64,000 bases of DNA from Coenobita brevimanus (lineage: Eukaryota; Arthropoda; Malacostraca; Decapoda; Coenobitidae). The stretch lies in assembly GCA_032717465.1 (NCBI GenBank), contig CM064690.1, positions 30,853,153 through 30,917,152 on the forward strand, written 5' to 3'. This document shows, one piece after another, positions 18,247-28,399 of this stretch; the stretch's first letter is position 1, and every line of letters starts with the position of its first letter. Both the position numbers and the translations under genes were made by a program. The notes beneath the pieces are model-generated. The model searched no databases and was not told where the DNA came from. It worked only from the letters and a program-made list of their open reading frames with translations.

Positions 18247-19025
18247 ATTCACATATATAAATGAAGACACACTGAGAAAGATAATAACATCATTCATCAG
18301 ACCAACCCTGAAATATGCATCAGTAGTCTGAAGTCCTCATCTCAAAAAACACATAGATAAGACTGGAAAAGTAAAAAGGGCAACCACAAGATGGGTACCA
18401 AGCTTAAGGGATGTAAGCTACGAAATAAGACTAGAAAAACTGAATCTACCAACACTACAGGAGAGAAGGTAAAGACATGATCATGCTATATAAATGCATC
18501 TCAGGGAAAGAGAAAATAGACATAAATGAATATATAACCTATGGGGAAGCATCAGCAAAGAGGACACTGCAAAAAACTACATGTATGTAAAAACAGAGGT
18601 GATAAAGATGCAAGGAAATTTAGTTTCCCAAATAGGGCAATTGATCAGTGGAATGCACTATTGAATGAAATAGCGTGTGCCAAAACTATTCACAAATTTA
18701 TGGATATGTATGATAAAAATGGTTTAATACACAAAACAGTATGAGCCTGACTCATTCCTGTAAAGATACAATTAGGTTAAAACACACACACGCTTTCAAG
18801 AAAAACGTTCAGGCAGACTGGAAGACCCACATCCAGCTGAAAGTACCAGCATCCAGGGCAGCCACTGTGCTTGTGTTATGCAACAGACTGTGCAGCTTCT
18901 CATTACTGTTCTTTCATTCATTCATTCTCATCCAATTATTACTGTTCTACAGGAATAAAAACTCATTTACAATACAGTTCACATTACCAAACCCAAACAG
19001 CCAATTTCCGTTATGTTTTTTCATG

Positions 19026-19215
19026 CAGTATACCCTCATTTTAAGATGGGGTTCCGTTCCTGAAAACCCCATCGTATAGCAATCCATTGTATGGTGAACC
19101 TGTTATAACATGTAGTCAATGGGGATACATTCCCAGACCCGCCTAAACTCGCACAATCGACCCTTTCCATCATTAAACACACTTAAAACGATGCTGAGGG
19201 ACAAATTCCAGTACT
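19026..19215 (+). mobile_element. Tigger-like element end (partial)
   Basis: Starts CAGTATACCCTCATTTTAAG then GGTTCCGTTCC, a form typical of pogo/Tigger 5' ends. No matching 3' end was found nearby, so it is a fragment or a diverged MITE. Confidence 0.55.
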
Positions 19216-19237
19216 GTATTGGGTACATTTTACATTA

Positions 19238-20165
19238 TTTAGGAAGTGGAGAGATGGCATGGGGCACAAGGGCTAAGGAGTAAATGAAGAAAAAACAAAA
19301 GTGATGGTATCCAGGGCTAGGGGCAGTACTGTCAAAGGAGAAGGAGAATGGCTATGTGCGATTTGCCACAAGGGCATAGGAAGTAATTCCATCTTGTGCA
19401 GTGTCTGTAATAATTGGGTGCATAAGAGATGTAGTGGTATTAGAGGCAGACTGCGAGATAACGCTGATTTCATGTGTGTGGTGTGTCAGAGAGAGCAGGT
19501 GGAGATTGACAGGCGTGAAAGGATTGAACTTGCTGGTGGATTTCTTGAGTGTGTGGAAGAGTTTTGTTATTTGGGAGACATGTTATGTGCTTGTGGCAGG
19601 GCTGGAGCTAGCTCTGTGGCTAGAGCAAGGAGTGGTTGGAAGAAGTTCAGGGAGCTGTTGCCTCTCCTGACATTGAGAGGGTTCTCCCTCTGTGGTAAAG
19701 GATCTCTGTATACAGCTTTTGTTAGGAGTGTAATGCTGTATGGTAGTGAGACCTGGCAGTAAAGGAAGAGGATATTCGCAAGCTCAAATGTACAGAAATG
19801 ACAATGATTAGGTGGATGTGCAGTGCATCCCCGAGTGTGAGGCCTGGGGGAGCTAGGTTTATGATGGAAGAGTTGAGGAGTAGGTTGGGACTGGACTGTA
19901 TTGGTGCTGTGATGAGGAGAGGCAGACTGAGATAGTTTGGGCATGTGGAGGGGATGAATGATGATAAATGGGTGCTGAAAGTGAGAAGCGTTAATGTTAG
20001 GGGTAGGGTTGCGAGAGGTAGACCGAAAAACAGCTGGAACGATGTCATTCAGTGTGACCTCAGGGATGAGGGACTGAATAGGGAAGCTGCCACAGATCGA
20101 GCAGCATGGAGAGCTGCCATTAGGTGACCAAGACCGATGCATAGAGCCTTCAAAAATTAAACAAA
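19238..20165 (+). pseudogene. LINE P 3' copy with PHD-like finger
   Basis: Starts in the late reverse-transcriptase region (FRKWRDGMGHKG) and then encodes a Cys/His module: CAICHKGIGSNSILCSVC, CNNWVHKRCSG and FMCVVC. This follows the spacing of a PHD-like zinc finger. The C-terminal part follows: FLECVEEFCYLGDMLCACG, SVMLYGSETW, a frameshift near 19755, MIRWMCSAS, and LRDEGLNREAATDRAAWRAA with stop. It is 5'-truncated and broken, but it gives the complete 3' half of the family. Confidence 0.9.
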
Positions 20166-20279
20166 ACGATGGAGCTAGAAAAGGACACCTACATTTGGAT
20201 GCACTGATATAACCGAGCTGCTCCCCTGCCCAGTTATACATACTTCCCTCAACTCCCTCCCTCTCCTCTAAAAGGAGAA

Positions 20280-20460
20280 TGGTGAGCTACAAGAAGATGG
20301 CATCTCTGGCCTGTAATCCACTGGGTTCACATTCAGATAAGCCTAGGGTTGTGGTTACTACTACATTACTGTTTATAACACTACTTACAGTACCTGTACT
20401 GTACTACTACATTACTGTTTATAACACTACTTACAGTACCTGTACTGTACTGTACCATAC
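20280..20460 (+). repeat. SINE T fragment with (ACT)n tail and local duplication
   Basis: SINE T is a working label for elements ending ATCCACTGGGTTCACATTCA, GATAAGCCTAGGG, then (ACT)n. Here the tail is followed by two copies of a 58-bp piece (ACTGTTTATAACACTACTTA then CAGTACCTGTACTGTACT). Related copies are at 21870, 28150 (antisense) and 28400. Confidence 0.65.
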
Positions 20461-20689
20461 TGTACAACATTCTCACACATTCACTCTTAACCCAAAATTT
20501 ATTGGACCAAACAATGACATGAAATAACAAATAATCAATCACCGCTTACTTCACTCAATTAAGCACATAGAAAAGGGATACAGTAATATAATAACAGCTG
20601 ACACACTACTGTTGGTTAATTTTCAGCTGACAAAGCTGGGCCACTTCCACACCTTGAATACCAAGTCAAGGGCATATGAAATTCTGTAA

Positions 20690-20815
20690 GCCTTCATTAT
20701 GAGGTAGGAATCTCCTTGGTTGCTTGTCAAACTGACTCTCATCCAACTACATTTGGCCATCAACTGAGCTGAAAGAGGTTAGGATTTGAGCCAGGTTAAA
20801 ACAAACATGCAAATA
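20690..20815 (+). repeat. Interspersed repeat, unknown family
   Basis: Shares CAACTACATTTGGCCATCAA and ACTGAGCTGAAAGAGG with two tandem units at 62745-62985. Confidence 0.6.
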
Positions 20816-20824
20816 TGTTGTTAC

Positions 20825-20922
20825 CTGGTTCATAGCACTTCTGTATATTTGGTGCCATAATGATGCATGACATCTTGCCCATTAACTTGGTTGTCTGCTT
20901 CAGCCCACACACAAACCTCTGC
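20825..20922 (-). CDS. SECISBP2: SECIS-binding protein 2 homologue, exon entering the L7Ae RNA-binding domain
   Basis: Minus-strand exon with acceptor TTTTTTTGACAG and donor GAACCAG|GTAACA. It encodes QRFVCGLKQTTKLMGKMSC and IIMAPNIQKCYEP. This matches the start of the L7Ae-type domain of SBP2, where RRLVLGLREVLKHLKL is followed by CVIISPN. This domain binds SECIS elements in selenoprotein mRNAs and lets UGA be read as selenocysteine. The exon is 98 nt and joins the preceding exon in phase (AA|G). The rest of the domain (FVFALxRRALG, VPVSVVGIF) was not found further left, so the gene's end is unresolved. Confidence 0.8.
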
Positions 20923-21227
20923 CTGTCAAAAAAAAGGGAGTTACAATTTGGCCTAAATTAATAGCATGAATCCAACGATGTATTAATCAACTGTCTTTTC
21001 ATAACTACCAGATTATTTCATTTTCCTTTGGAAGACTTTCTATGGTGATGGGGTTGATGGAGGGTATTTCTAACCTCTCTACTTCAAAGTCTCTCTTATG
21101 CTGAATAAAACTGTATCATGAGAGAATAAAATAGAAAATATCACTCTACTTTAATAGGTTAGAGCTGTTTCACTTTAAAAGCTGTTTCATTATTCTGCTG
21201 CTGATGAATTAACATCTATTAGTGGTA

Positions 21228-21460
21228 GGTGGGGGCGCTCACCATCCACTCACTCGACATAGTGCTGCTCTCAGGTGACTGTCCTCTCCTCTCTTCCTTT
21301 CTTCTTTCCTTCTTTCCTCTTCTTTCTTTCTTTCTTTTCTTCTTTCTTTCTTCTTCCTTCTGTCTACAGGTGACTCTCCACTGACTGACATGGCAAATGG
21401 TCTCCTGTACATCAGGAAACCATTTACTACGCTGGGTGATAACCACATAACCAAACTATG
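21228..21460 (+). repeat. SINE S head and middle (fused to SINE R)
   Basis: Contains ACCATCCACTCACTCGACAT, a (TTC)-rich stretch, then GTCTCCTGTACATCAGGAAA and CGCTGGGTGATAACCACATA as in SINE S. It then switches to a tRNA-like sequence instead of the usual SINE S 3' part. The same junction recurs at 60965-61310. Confidence 0.8.
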
Positions 21461-21690
21461 GCACCTGGTGGTTTAGTGGGTAACTAAGGCACTCCTGCCA
21501 GATTATGCCAATGTAGGTTTATATCCAAGGGGTCGTTGGGGTTTATTGCTCAAGTAATGCCACTCAGGGATGAGTGAGGCTAGTCACTCTCATCTTAAAT
21601 GTCTGGACCAACTTGCCTAGCCCTGGGTTCCTACACTCCTCATGGGGCAACACAGGATTAGATAATGATGATGATGATGATGATGATGAC
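21461..21690 (+). mobile_element. SINE R, tRNA-derived, (GAT)n tail
   Basis: Working label. Box A-like TGGTTTAGTGGGTAACTAAG and box B-like GGTTTATATCC lie about 30 bp apart, followed by a conserved body (TAATGCCACTCAGGGATGAG, CATCTTAAATGTCTGGACCA, CTCATGGGGCAACACAGGAT) and a GATGATGAT tail. Antisense copies are at 42600 and 60965. Confidence 0.78.
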
Positions 21691-21869
21691 GATATTCACT
21701 TAAAGTTACTTATGATTCATTATAAAGTTGCTCGCAAGTTAGAAATGAATGTTTTTAAGCTTTAACCACTCAGTCACAAACCAGAAATATGTCTCACTTA
21801 GGGCGGTTTCACTTGAAGCAGGTGCTGGCAAAGAACGCCTTCATGTGCCAGTAGTCCGATACCTATATA

Positions 21870-22035
21870 ACTCGGTTCCACTGCCTGGTTTTACAAACAA
21901 CCATCAATTTCCTTCCCATCCCCCAATTGAAAAATGGTGGACTGCAGAAAAATGTCAGCTTCAGCCTATAGTCCACTGGCTTCTTGTTTACATAGGCCTG
22001 GGGTCACAGTTACTACTACTACTACTACTACTACC
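21870..22035 (+). repeat. SINE T copy with (ACT)n tail
   Basis: Ends CAGCTTCAGCCTATAGTCCA, CTGGCTTC, ACATAGGCCTGGGGTCACAG and TTACTACTACTACTACTAC. It sits in the intron 3' of the next exon in gene sense. Confidence 0.65.
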
Positions 22036-22072
22036 TGTGCTACAACAGCAACAACAAAAATTATCAACTGAC

Positions 22073-22188
22073 TTGATGGCACCCTTGGCAGGGTCCCGTG
22101 CATACAGTCGCCTCTGGAACAGAACCACAGCTTTGAGCAATTCTGTGCCACTTCATTAATTTCATCTGTCACAACATGGGTGCAGTAC
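22073..22188 (-). CDS. SECISBP2: SECIS-binding protein 2 homologue, exon with one-base loss
   Basis: Acceptor GCCTCTCCCCAG, donor ATCAA|GTCAGT. The first half reads YCTHVVTDEINEVA. The second half, one frame over, reads ELLKAVVLFQRRLYARDPAK and GAIK, matching the SBP2 segment before the L7Ae domain (LLKELVRFQDRMYQKDPVKA). The switch lies at GTGGC|ACAGAA near 22133. The exon is 116 nt. To keep phase between its neighbours it should be 117, so exactly one base is missing. That is either an assembly error or a real frameshift. The first base completes a Glu codon left by the exon at 23056. Confidence 0.78.
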
Positions 22189-22264
22189 CTGGGGAGAGGC
22201 ATCAGATTAGAGGGTTTTCTCATCAATTCACCCCGGAGGTTAATCCATCCTAAGTCATTTCATT

Positions 22265-22455
22265 CTTACTAACCTAACCTAACTTGACCTAACCTTCACT
22301 AACTGAACATTACTACCGGTAAATCTGAGGTAATCTAACTTAACATGCTGGTAATCTAATCTTACCTAACCCAAGCTAACCTAACCTAACAACATAACAT
22401 AACCATATCTAACCTAACCCAACCTAGCCAGATCTATGCTAACCTAATCTACTTA
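22265..22455 (+). repeat. Short degenerate CTAAC tract
   Basis: Repeated CCTAACCTAACTTGACCTAA-like sequence within the intron of the SECIS-binding gene. It is the same class as 1708-2275. Confidence 0.75.
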
Positions 22456-23050
22456 CATAAAAGCCATAAAAAATAGATTAAAAAAAAAAACTGTAAAAAG
22501 TTTACTAACATGCAGTAAAAAGTTTACTGTATAAGTGTCATCAACACCGGCCACAGGCACCCACATCCAAGGCTATATGTGTTTTTGTCTTAATTTGGGC
22601 TTTTCATACTGTACTTTACAGGTAATATACAGTACAGTATATATCACATACCTGTATATATAGTACAATATACAGTACAGTATTCAGTGCATAAGTTATG
22701 GTAGTTGCTTAATGTCCAGATCACTTAACATCCTATTTTTCGGAACGTACTGTGGACACCGAGTGGCAAATACCTGTATAGCATATGACCACACCAACTA
22801 AGCACACTCCCTTCTACCCTATTACCAGTAACAACATACTACCTAACCAATATTCAATACATCAGTGCACCTAAACCCCACTATACGATCTTCCATTGTG
22901 CAATTGTTTGCTTATATGATCTTAATATTTCGGCATCTTTTTCGACAAATAATCACCAATTTCCCATATAAGATTGCTATGATCCCTACATCTGATATAC
23001 AACTGACTGTTTTTTTTCCCACAAACGTGGCTCACAATTAAAAAAAAACA
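22456..23050. other. Intronic sequence, AT-rich
   Basis: Contains TACAGTAC/ATATACAGTACAG palindromic stretches (22620-22690) and a possible Tigger-type remnant near 22860-22985 (ACTATACGATCTTCCATTGTG, CCCATATAAGATTGC). No exon was found. Confidence 0.4.
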
Positions 23051-23055
23051 CCTAC

Positions 23056-23689
23056 TCTCTAAAATTACGGTGATGGACGGGATCTGCCAGCATCTTCAGT
23101 TCCTGAAATATTATCCACCGGGCTCTCTCTGCATTCATGCGCGTTTCACCCTTGGAATTCTCATCGTTCTCTTCTTTCTTATCTATTTCACCATTATTTC
23201 CACTGTCTAGGTTTTTCTCAGCCTTAGATTTTTCCCCTTTCTCTCGTTTCTTATCTACTTCACACTTAGTTCCACTGTCTAATATTTTCTCAACCCTCAA
23301 TCTTCTTCCTTTCTCTTCTTTTTCATCTATTTCACCCTTGTTATCACTGTCTAATCTTTCCTCATCACTGGCTTTTTCTCCTTTCTCTTGCTTTTCTACT
23401 TCATCATTAATTAAACTATCCATCTTCTTCCCATCACTATATTTCTCTCCTATCTCCTGTTTTCTCTCCTTTTCACCCTTCATTTCACTGTCCAGTTTAT
23501 CATCGTGTTCAGTTTCCCCCACATGGGTCGTCTCCTCAGTCAGTGTCGACTCCTTCCTAACGGTCTCTTCATCCCGTTTCACCCCCTCCTTCTTTTCTTT
23601 CTCCTCCTCCTTGACAGGTAACAGGTCCGCTGGTGTTGATGAACTTGTAGGAGGTTGTGTCTTCTGTCTCTCTATGGCTCTCTTTGCTT
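23056..23689 (-). CDS. SECISBP2: SECIS-binding protein 2 homologue, charged-repeat exon
   Basis: Acceptor CTTCTCAACTCAACAG, donor AGAGA|GTAGGT. The 634-nt exon encodes EAKRAIERQKTQPPTSSSTP, then a Lys/Glu-rich stretch with about five degenerate units of 23-27 residues built around LDSxxKGEIDxKEExGEK. It ends with NAERARWIIFQELKMLADPV and HHRNFRE, corresponding to the RRFRDYC region of SBP2 before the RNA-binding domain. The start phase fits the exon at 27950 (G|AA = Glu) and the end phase fits 22188 (GA|G). A stop directly after the donor in the open frame is intronic. The charged repeats are longer than expected from vertebrate SBP2. Confidence 0.78.
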
Positions 23690-24138
23690 CTGTTGAGTTG
23701 AGAAGGAAAAAACTGTAATTACATTATCATCATCGTCAACACATGGAAAATAACCCATTCTGCCCATGGTTGTCATTTCTATTTATTCCCGCTACCACCA
23801 GATGATATCCAGGTAATTTAGTTATGGGGTATGTCTATCCCCCTTTCTTAATACTGACTATGACAAAACACAAGAATAAGTTTCAAAGCAAGCCTGAGAA
23901 CAGTTAATCAACCAGAGGAATGAGGGTGGGTTCATGGACTGTGGGAAGTTTGAGGGGAAGAGCAGGGGAAGTCGTTGAGGCATTCAGTAGGATGTGAGTG
24001 GATGTGGCGTGTTTGCAGGAAGTCTGGTACAGGGTGGATCAGCCAGAAAGATTGTTGGGAAGGACTGTTACTATACGTTGTTTTGGCAGGGGGGGACAGA
24101 CGGATATGGGTGTGTTGGTGTGATGGTTGCGGAGAAAT

Positions 24139-24255
24139 CTATCTATCTATATACCTAGGCTGCTTCCCCCAAGGAAAGGGAGGTAGCCGAGACAGGACAA
24201 CACACTCCCCATTTACTCATTCATTGCTGTCGGGCCCTGCTGCGGATGTCACTGA
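24139..24255 (-). mobile_element. SINE Q insertion (117 bp) in LINE P
   Basis: Flanked by a 12-bp direct repeat TTGCGGAGAAAT (24127-24138 and 24256-24267). The insert begins CTATCTATCTATATACCTAG, the complement of an (ATAG)n tail, so the element is on the minus strand. Its body (GGAAAGGGAGGTAGCCGAGA) is unlike SINE S, R or T. Confidence 0.85.
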
Positions 24256-25654
24256 TTGCGGAGAAATAGGTGGAATATATTATGAATGTTATGAGAGCAA
24301 GCAATAGGATATTGGTAGTGAAAATTCTATCCAGTAGAAAGATAGCTGCAATTATATTGGCATCTGCTCCACAGGCAGGATTGGATGAAGCAGAGAAAGA
24401 TAGATTTTGGGATGATTTAATACGTGCAGTAGGTGGTATGCGGAATCATGAGATAGTGGTTTTGGGAGCGGATTTAAATGGTCATGTAGGTGAAGCAGCA
24501 CAAGGTTATGCAGGAGTACATGGGGGATGTGCGTATGGTATAAGGAATGCGGAAGGGGAAAGGATACTCAAGTTTGGGGAGGCAACGGACATGATTGTGT
24601 GCAACACATATTTTAGGAAAAGAGACAGTAGGTTAATTACGTATGAGTCTGGGGGAAATAGCAGTCAGATAGATTACTTTCTGGTTAGGTGGACTGATAG
24701 GAGGTTAGTGAGGGATGTTAAAGTTATAGGAAGTGAGGAGTGTGTCCAGCAGCAGAAACTATTGATTTGTGATATGGTGCTCAAAGAACGAGTGATGAAA
24801 AAGAGGACTTATGTACCTAGGAGGAAAATATGGAAGCTGAAAAACCAAGTACAGTAGTAAGGGATGCCTTCTACAGCGAGATGAGGAGAGTGGTGGCTGA
24901 ACAGGGAGCTGTAGAGAGAGGCATTAATGAACAGTACAGAGCCCTCAAGAACAATCTCTTGACAGTTACTAAGGTAACATGCGGTTGGACAAGAGGACCA
25001 TCAAAATATAAAGTAACCTGGTGGTGGGATGAGGGTGTAGAAGCTGCAGTTAAAGAGAAAAGAATGTTTTTCCTGGAATGGAAGAAGGGTGGTAGCAAGG
25101 AGGAATACTTGACTGCCAAGCGTAGGGCTAGAAGAGAGATATACAGGGCAAAGTCAGTCACAGAGACTTTACTTGATAACCTAAATCATGGGGAAAGGAA
25201 AAATATGACATTTAAGGTGGCAAATCAGATGGAGAGGGATAATCGGGATATTATAGGTGAGCAGTGTGTGAAGAATGATGAAGGAAGGGTAGTGGTGAAC
25301 AGTGAGGATATTAAAGATGCATGGAGAGAGCATTATAGCTGGTTCTTGAATGGGGAGTTTGACTGGGACAGGGAAGGTTTGAGCCAGCAGATCCAGTGTT
25401 TGACCCTTGGCCTATGAATAATGCTGATACTGTGAGTGAGGAAATAGCAGGATGATGGTGGGGAAGGCAGCAAGTGTGTCTGGGTTGACTGCCGAAATGT
25501 TGAAGCCCTTAGGAGATATAGGGGTGCGGTTAGTCACTGACCTGATAAATATGATTATTTGTGAGTGTGTTGTCCCATATGATTGGCTGGAGTATAATTG
25601 TAAATGTGTATAAAGGGAAGGGTGATGCCCTGGAAAGAGGAAATTAAAGAGGTA

Positions 25655-26585
25655 CACTCAACTCCCTGCTATCGCGCCTAATTGGTCACAGGAAATGCGC
25701 GTGATAGCTGAATGCGTGATAGCTGAACTGAACAATCAATGGGAAAATTTCTAATTGGTTTTTCGGTGGCCCATTTTTCTAACTTTTAACCACTCTATGC
25801 CTACGATTTCCTGCCAATCTCTCCTCTAACATGAAATAAAGCATTATTACATTAATAATAACAGTATAATGAATAAATAAACAACATAAAAGGCCATCAA
25901 ACTTTGATAAGGATTACGGCTTGGGTGGTTTGATGGGTTCCGAGGCTTGGGAGTGGCTTAGTTGCCGCCAGATCTCTTTGGCTGTCTCCATTTCTTAGTG
26001 TCCACAGCTAAAGGGGGTATCACATGGTTCCTTATATCAGGAATGGCTGAGGAACATTTAAGTGGAACAAAACTTGGACGCTATCACAAGCGTTCCTCAC
26101 ACTGTCGTCAGAGACCCGTCTCAGTTGTAAACACGTGATTACTTTATCGACATCACAGTTTTTTCAGCATAAGAAATATTAACTCTTTATAAGGGTTTCA
26201 AAACCATTGATATTTATTCTAAAATACAATAAGTATTCATCATTAGGCTAAATTTCAATGCTGTAGTACGATATATTCTTTCGAGCCGAATGGGTTTTGG
26301 TCACTCTTTTGCCCGTCGTGTCCTAAGCAGGAATCCGTTCAGATGCATTCCAAATGCCCATGCTATAATTGGGAATTTTACCACATTACCGTTCCGATTA
26401 ACCATCGTATCCTCTGCAAACCTCGTAAGAAGTGCCGTGTGAATAAGTTTCACTTAGCCTGTCTTCAAACTCGACGCGTGACAGCGGTCTTGGGGTGTGT
26501 GATAGCATGTATGGTTGTGGATTTGATGTGTGCGTGATAGCAGATAAGTGTGATAGCTGAACGTGTGATAGCAGGGGGTTGAGTG
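25655..26585. mobile_element. TA-flanked terminal-inverted-repeat element (931 bp)
   Basis: Inserted in the LINE P reverse transcriptase. The left end CACTCAACTCCCTGCTATC and right end GATAGCAGGGGGTTGAGTG are inverted repeats with one mismatch. TA lies at 25653-54 and 26586-87. Removing the element and one TA restores RG-I-MLLDQIMKLMERVLEG in frame. The phrase GTGATAGCTGAA recurs inside both ends. There is no transposase ORF, so it is a non-autonomous Tc1/mariner-superfamily (pogo-like) element. The interior contains another possible nested piece from about 25900 to 26480. Confidence 0.93.
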
Positions 26586-27417
26586 TATAATGCTTTTAGA
26601 TCAGATAATGAAGCTAATGGAGAGAGTTTTAGAAGGTATGATTAGAGAAAGAATGAATATTGATGAGATGCAGTTTGGGTTTATGCCAGGTAGGGAGACC
26701 ACTGATGCCATATTCACTGTCCAACAGCTTCAGGAAAAATATATTGGTAGGATAAGGGGTCTGTATTTTGTTTTTGTTGATTTGGAAAAGGCCTTTGACA
26801 GAGTCCCTAGAGAGGTGGTGAAGTGGGCAATGAGAAAGCTTGGCTTAGAGGAGTGGCTGGTTAGGGTGGTTATGGCTATGTATGTGGGTGCTCGCACCCA
26901 GGTAAGAGTGAATGGAGATTTCAGTGATGAGTTTTCCGTGAATGTTGGTGTGCATCAGGGGTCAGTTTTGAGTCCCATGTTGTTTATCATGGTACTTGAA
27001 GCCCTCTCATGTGACTTTAGAAACGGACTCCCATGGGAGATGTTGTATGCTGATGATTTGGTGTTGATTGCAGAGAACGAAAGGGAGGCGGAGGAATGGT
27101 TTAGGAAGTGGAGAGATGGTATGGGGCACAAGGGCTTAGGGGTGAATGCAGATAAAACAAAAGTGATGATATCTAGGGTTGGTGGCGGTACTGTCAAAGA
27201 CGAGGGAGAGTGGCCATTTACAGTTTGCCACAAGGGTGTGGGAAGTAATTCCATCTTGTGCGGTGTTTGTGATAAATGGGTGCACAAGAGATGTAGTGGT
27301 ATCAGAGGTAGACTGCGAGATAATGCTGATTTTATGTGTACGGAGTGTCAGGGAGAGCAGATGGAGATTGTCAGGCGTGAAAGGATTGAACTTGCTGGTC
27401 CGGATGATGATGATGAT

Positions 27418-27798
27418 GATTATTATCTATCTATTCATCTATCTATTGCCAGACGCCATAATCCCGTAAGGGGTGGCCATTTGACTTTGAGTTATTTGTT
27501 TTACAGGGAGGGGCACTAACCCTTCACCAACCCACTTGCTGACACATTGGGAGCACATATGGTTTGGTTATATGGTTACCACCCAGCATAGTAAATGGTT
27601 CTTGGCTTACAGGAAACCATTTGGCTTGTCACTTAATGTAAAGCCAACTGTAAAGGAAAGAAAAGCAATAAGAAGTGACAGGAAAGATGGGAGAAATAGG
27701 AAGAGAAGAGGGCAGGCACAGAAAAAGAATGATAAAGGCTAAGGAAGAAGTAGGCAGCACTACACCAAGTGAGTGGATGATGGTCGCCACCACCTACC
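27418..27798 (-). mobile_element. SINE S, antisense
   Basis: Full-length single-head copy: CTATCTATTGCCAGACGCCA, GGGGTGGCCATTTGACTTTG, ATGGTTACCACCCAGC, GGCAGCACTACACCAAGTGA, CGCCACCACCTACCAC. It inserted into the (GAT)n tail of LINE P and is followed by (TTA)n. Confidence 0.93.
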
Positions 27799-27799
27799 A

Positions 27800-27802
27800 C
27801 TA

Positions 27803-27837
<35 letters not shown>

Positions 27838-27857
27838 CATTATTATTATTATTATTA

Positions 27858-27895
<38 letters not shown>
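27800..27895. repeat. (TTA)n microsatellite
   Basis: About 32 ATT units with two ATC interruptions. Confidence 0.98.
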
Positions 27896-27899
<4 letters not shown>

Positions 27900-27949
27900 C
27901 AATCTATCAAAACCCTGAATGTAAAAACACACAATGTAAATTTACCTAC

Positions 27950-28061
27950 CATTAAATATAATTTTAAATGCTGCTATTCTATCATCCTGCAGTCTTTTAG
28001 CTGCTTTCTTCAGTTTTGATAAATTTCTCTTCTTGTTGGCTCTAATTTTCCCTCGTCTCAC
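27950..28061 (-). CDS. SECISBP2: SECIS-binding protein 2 homologue, basic exon
   Basis: Acceptor TTTCTCTCAATTTCAG, donor TTTAATG|GTAGGT. The 112-nt exon encodes VRRGKIRANKKRNLSKLKKA, AKRLQDDRIAAFKIIFN, a Lys/Arg-rich helix consistent with the basic, nuclear-localisation-like region between the N-terminal and RNA-binding parts of SBP2. It starts in phase 0, matching the end of the exon at 31708, and leaves one base that joins the exon at 23689. The gene assignment rests on its neighbours; the exon itself is certain from splice sites and coding character. Confidence 0.77.
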
Positions 28062-28149
28062 CTGAAATTGAGAGAAAAAATAAGTGTGGCATAGTGCTAT
28101 TCATTTTTTATTGCAGGTAAATACATATTCCAGCACATGAACTCCTTTA

Positions 28150-28260
28150 ATGGTAGTACAGTAGTAGCTTTGCAGCCCTAGGTTCATCTGAATGTGAACC
28201 CAGTGAACAGCAGGCTGGAGTTGCCCCTATCCTGCAGCCCACCATCCTTTCTTCAGGGGA
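28150..28260 (-). repeat. SINE T copy, antisense
   Basis: Minus strand reads CTGTTCACTGGGTTCACATT, CAGATGAACCTAGGGCTGC, ending in ACTACTG. Confidence 0.65.
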
Positions 28261-28399
28261 AAGAAAGGGAGGTGAGGGACAACTGTATAACCAGGTAGTT
28301 CCAATACCCAATCCTATCAGTGTCACCCACCACATAAAGGCATCATTCTCCATCATCCCTTTGATGGTGCTGGTAGTGCCTTCATGTGATGGCACTGAT

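Larger units (their letters stand above)
17828..18770 (+). pseudogene. CR1-like LINE C fragment interrupted by a SINE
   Basis: Plus-strand remnant of the C-terminal part of a CR1/Rex1-type LINE. It reads WSNKWQMEFNVDKCHVIKCG, then RTA, and after the insert FTYINEDTLRKIITSFIRPT, RATTRWVPSLRDVSYEIRLE and LNLPTLQERR. The same domain in a less damaged copy is at 39297-40082 on the minus strand. Removing 18066-18246 restores the frame through RTAFTYINEDTL. Several stops make it dead. Confidence 0.85.
23916..27415 (+). pseudogene. LINE P: near-full copy with endonuclease, RT and PHD-like finger
   Basis: Plus-strand non-LTR retrotransposon in an intron of the SECIS-binding gene, antisense to it. 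The endonuclease starts VGSWTVGSLRGRAGEVVEAF and CLQEVW, continues after a SINE insert (24139-24255) through APQAGLDEAEKDRFWDDL and GADLNGHVGE, and ends SQIDYFLVR, ECVQQQKLLICDM. The usual His of the last endonuclease motif appears replaced by Gln/Lys. A linker (24830-25417) follows. The reverse transcriptase is at 26590-27330: FVDLEKAFDRVP, VHQGSVLSPMLF and YADDLVLIA. Next is CHKGVGSNSILCGVCDKWVH, KRCSG, FMCTEC. It stops at RRERIELAG followed by GAT repeats, so this copy lacks the C-terminal domain seen at 19238. A 931-bp TA element splits it. Confidence 0.9.

Noticed and set aside
26590..27519. Host gene encoding a PHD-finger protein
   Set aside because: The finger is continuous with a YADD reverse transcriptase and recurs at 19238, so it belongs to a LINE.
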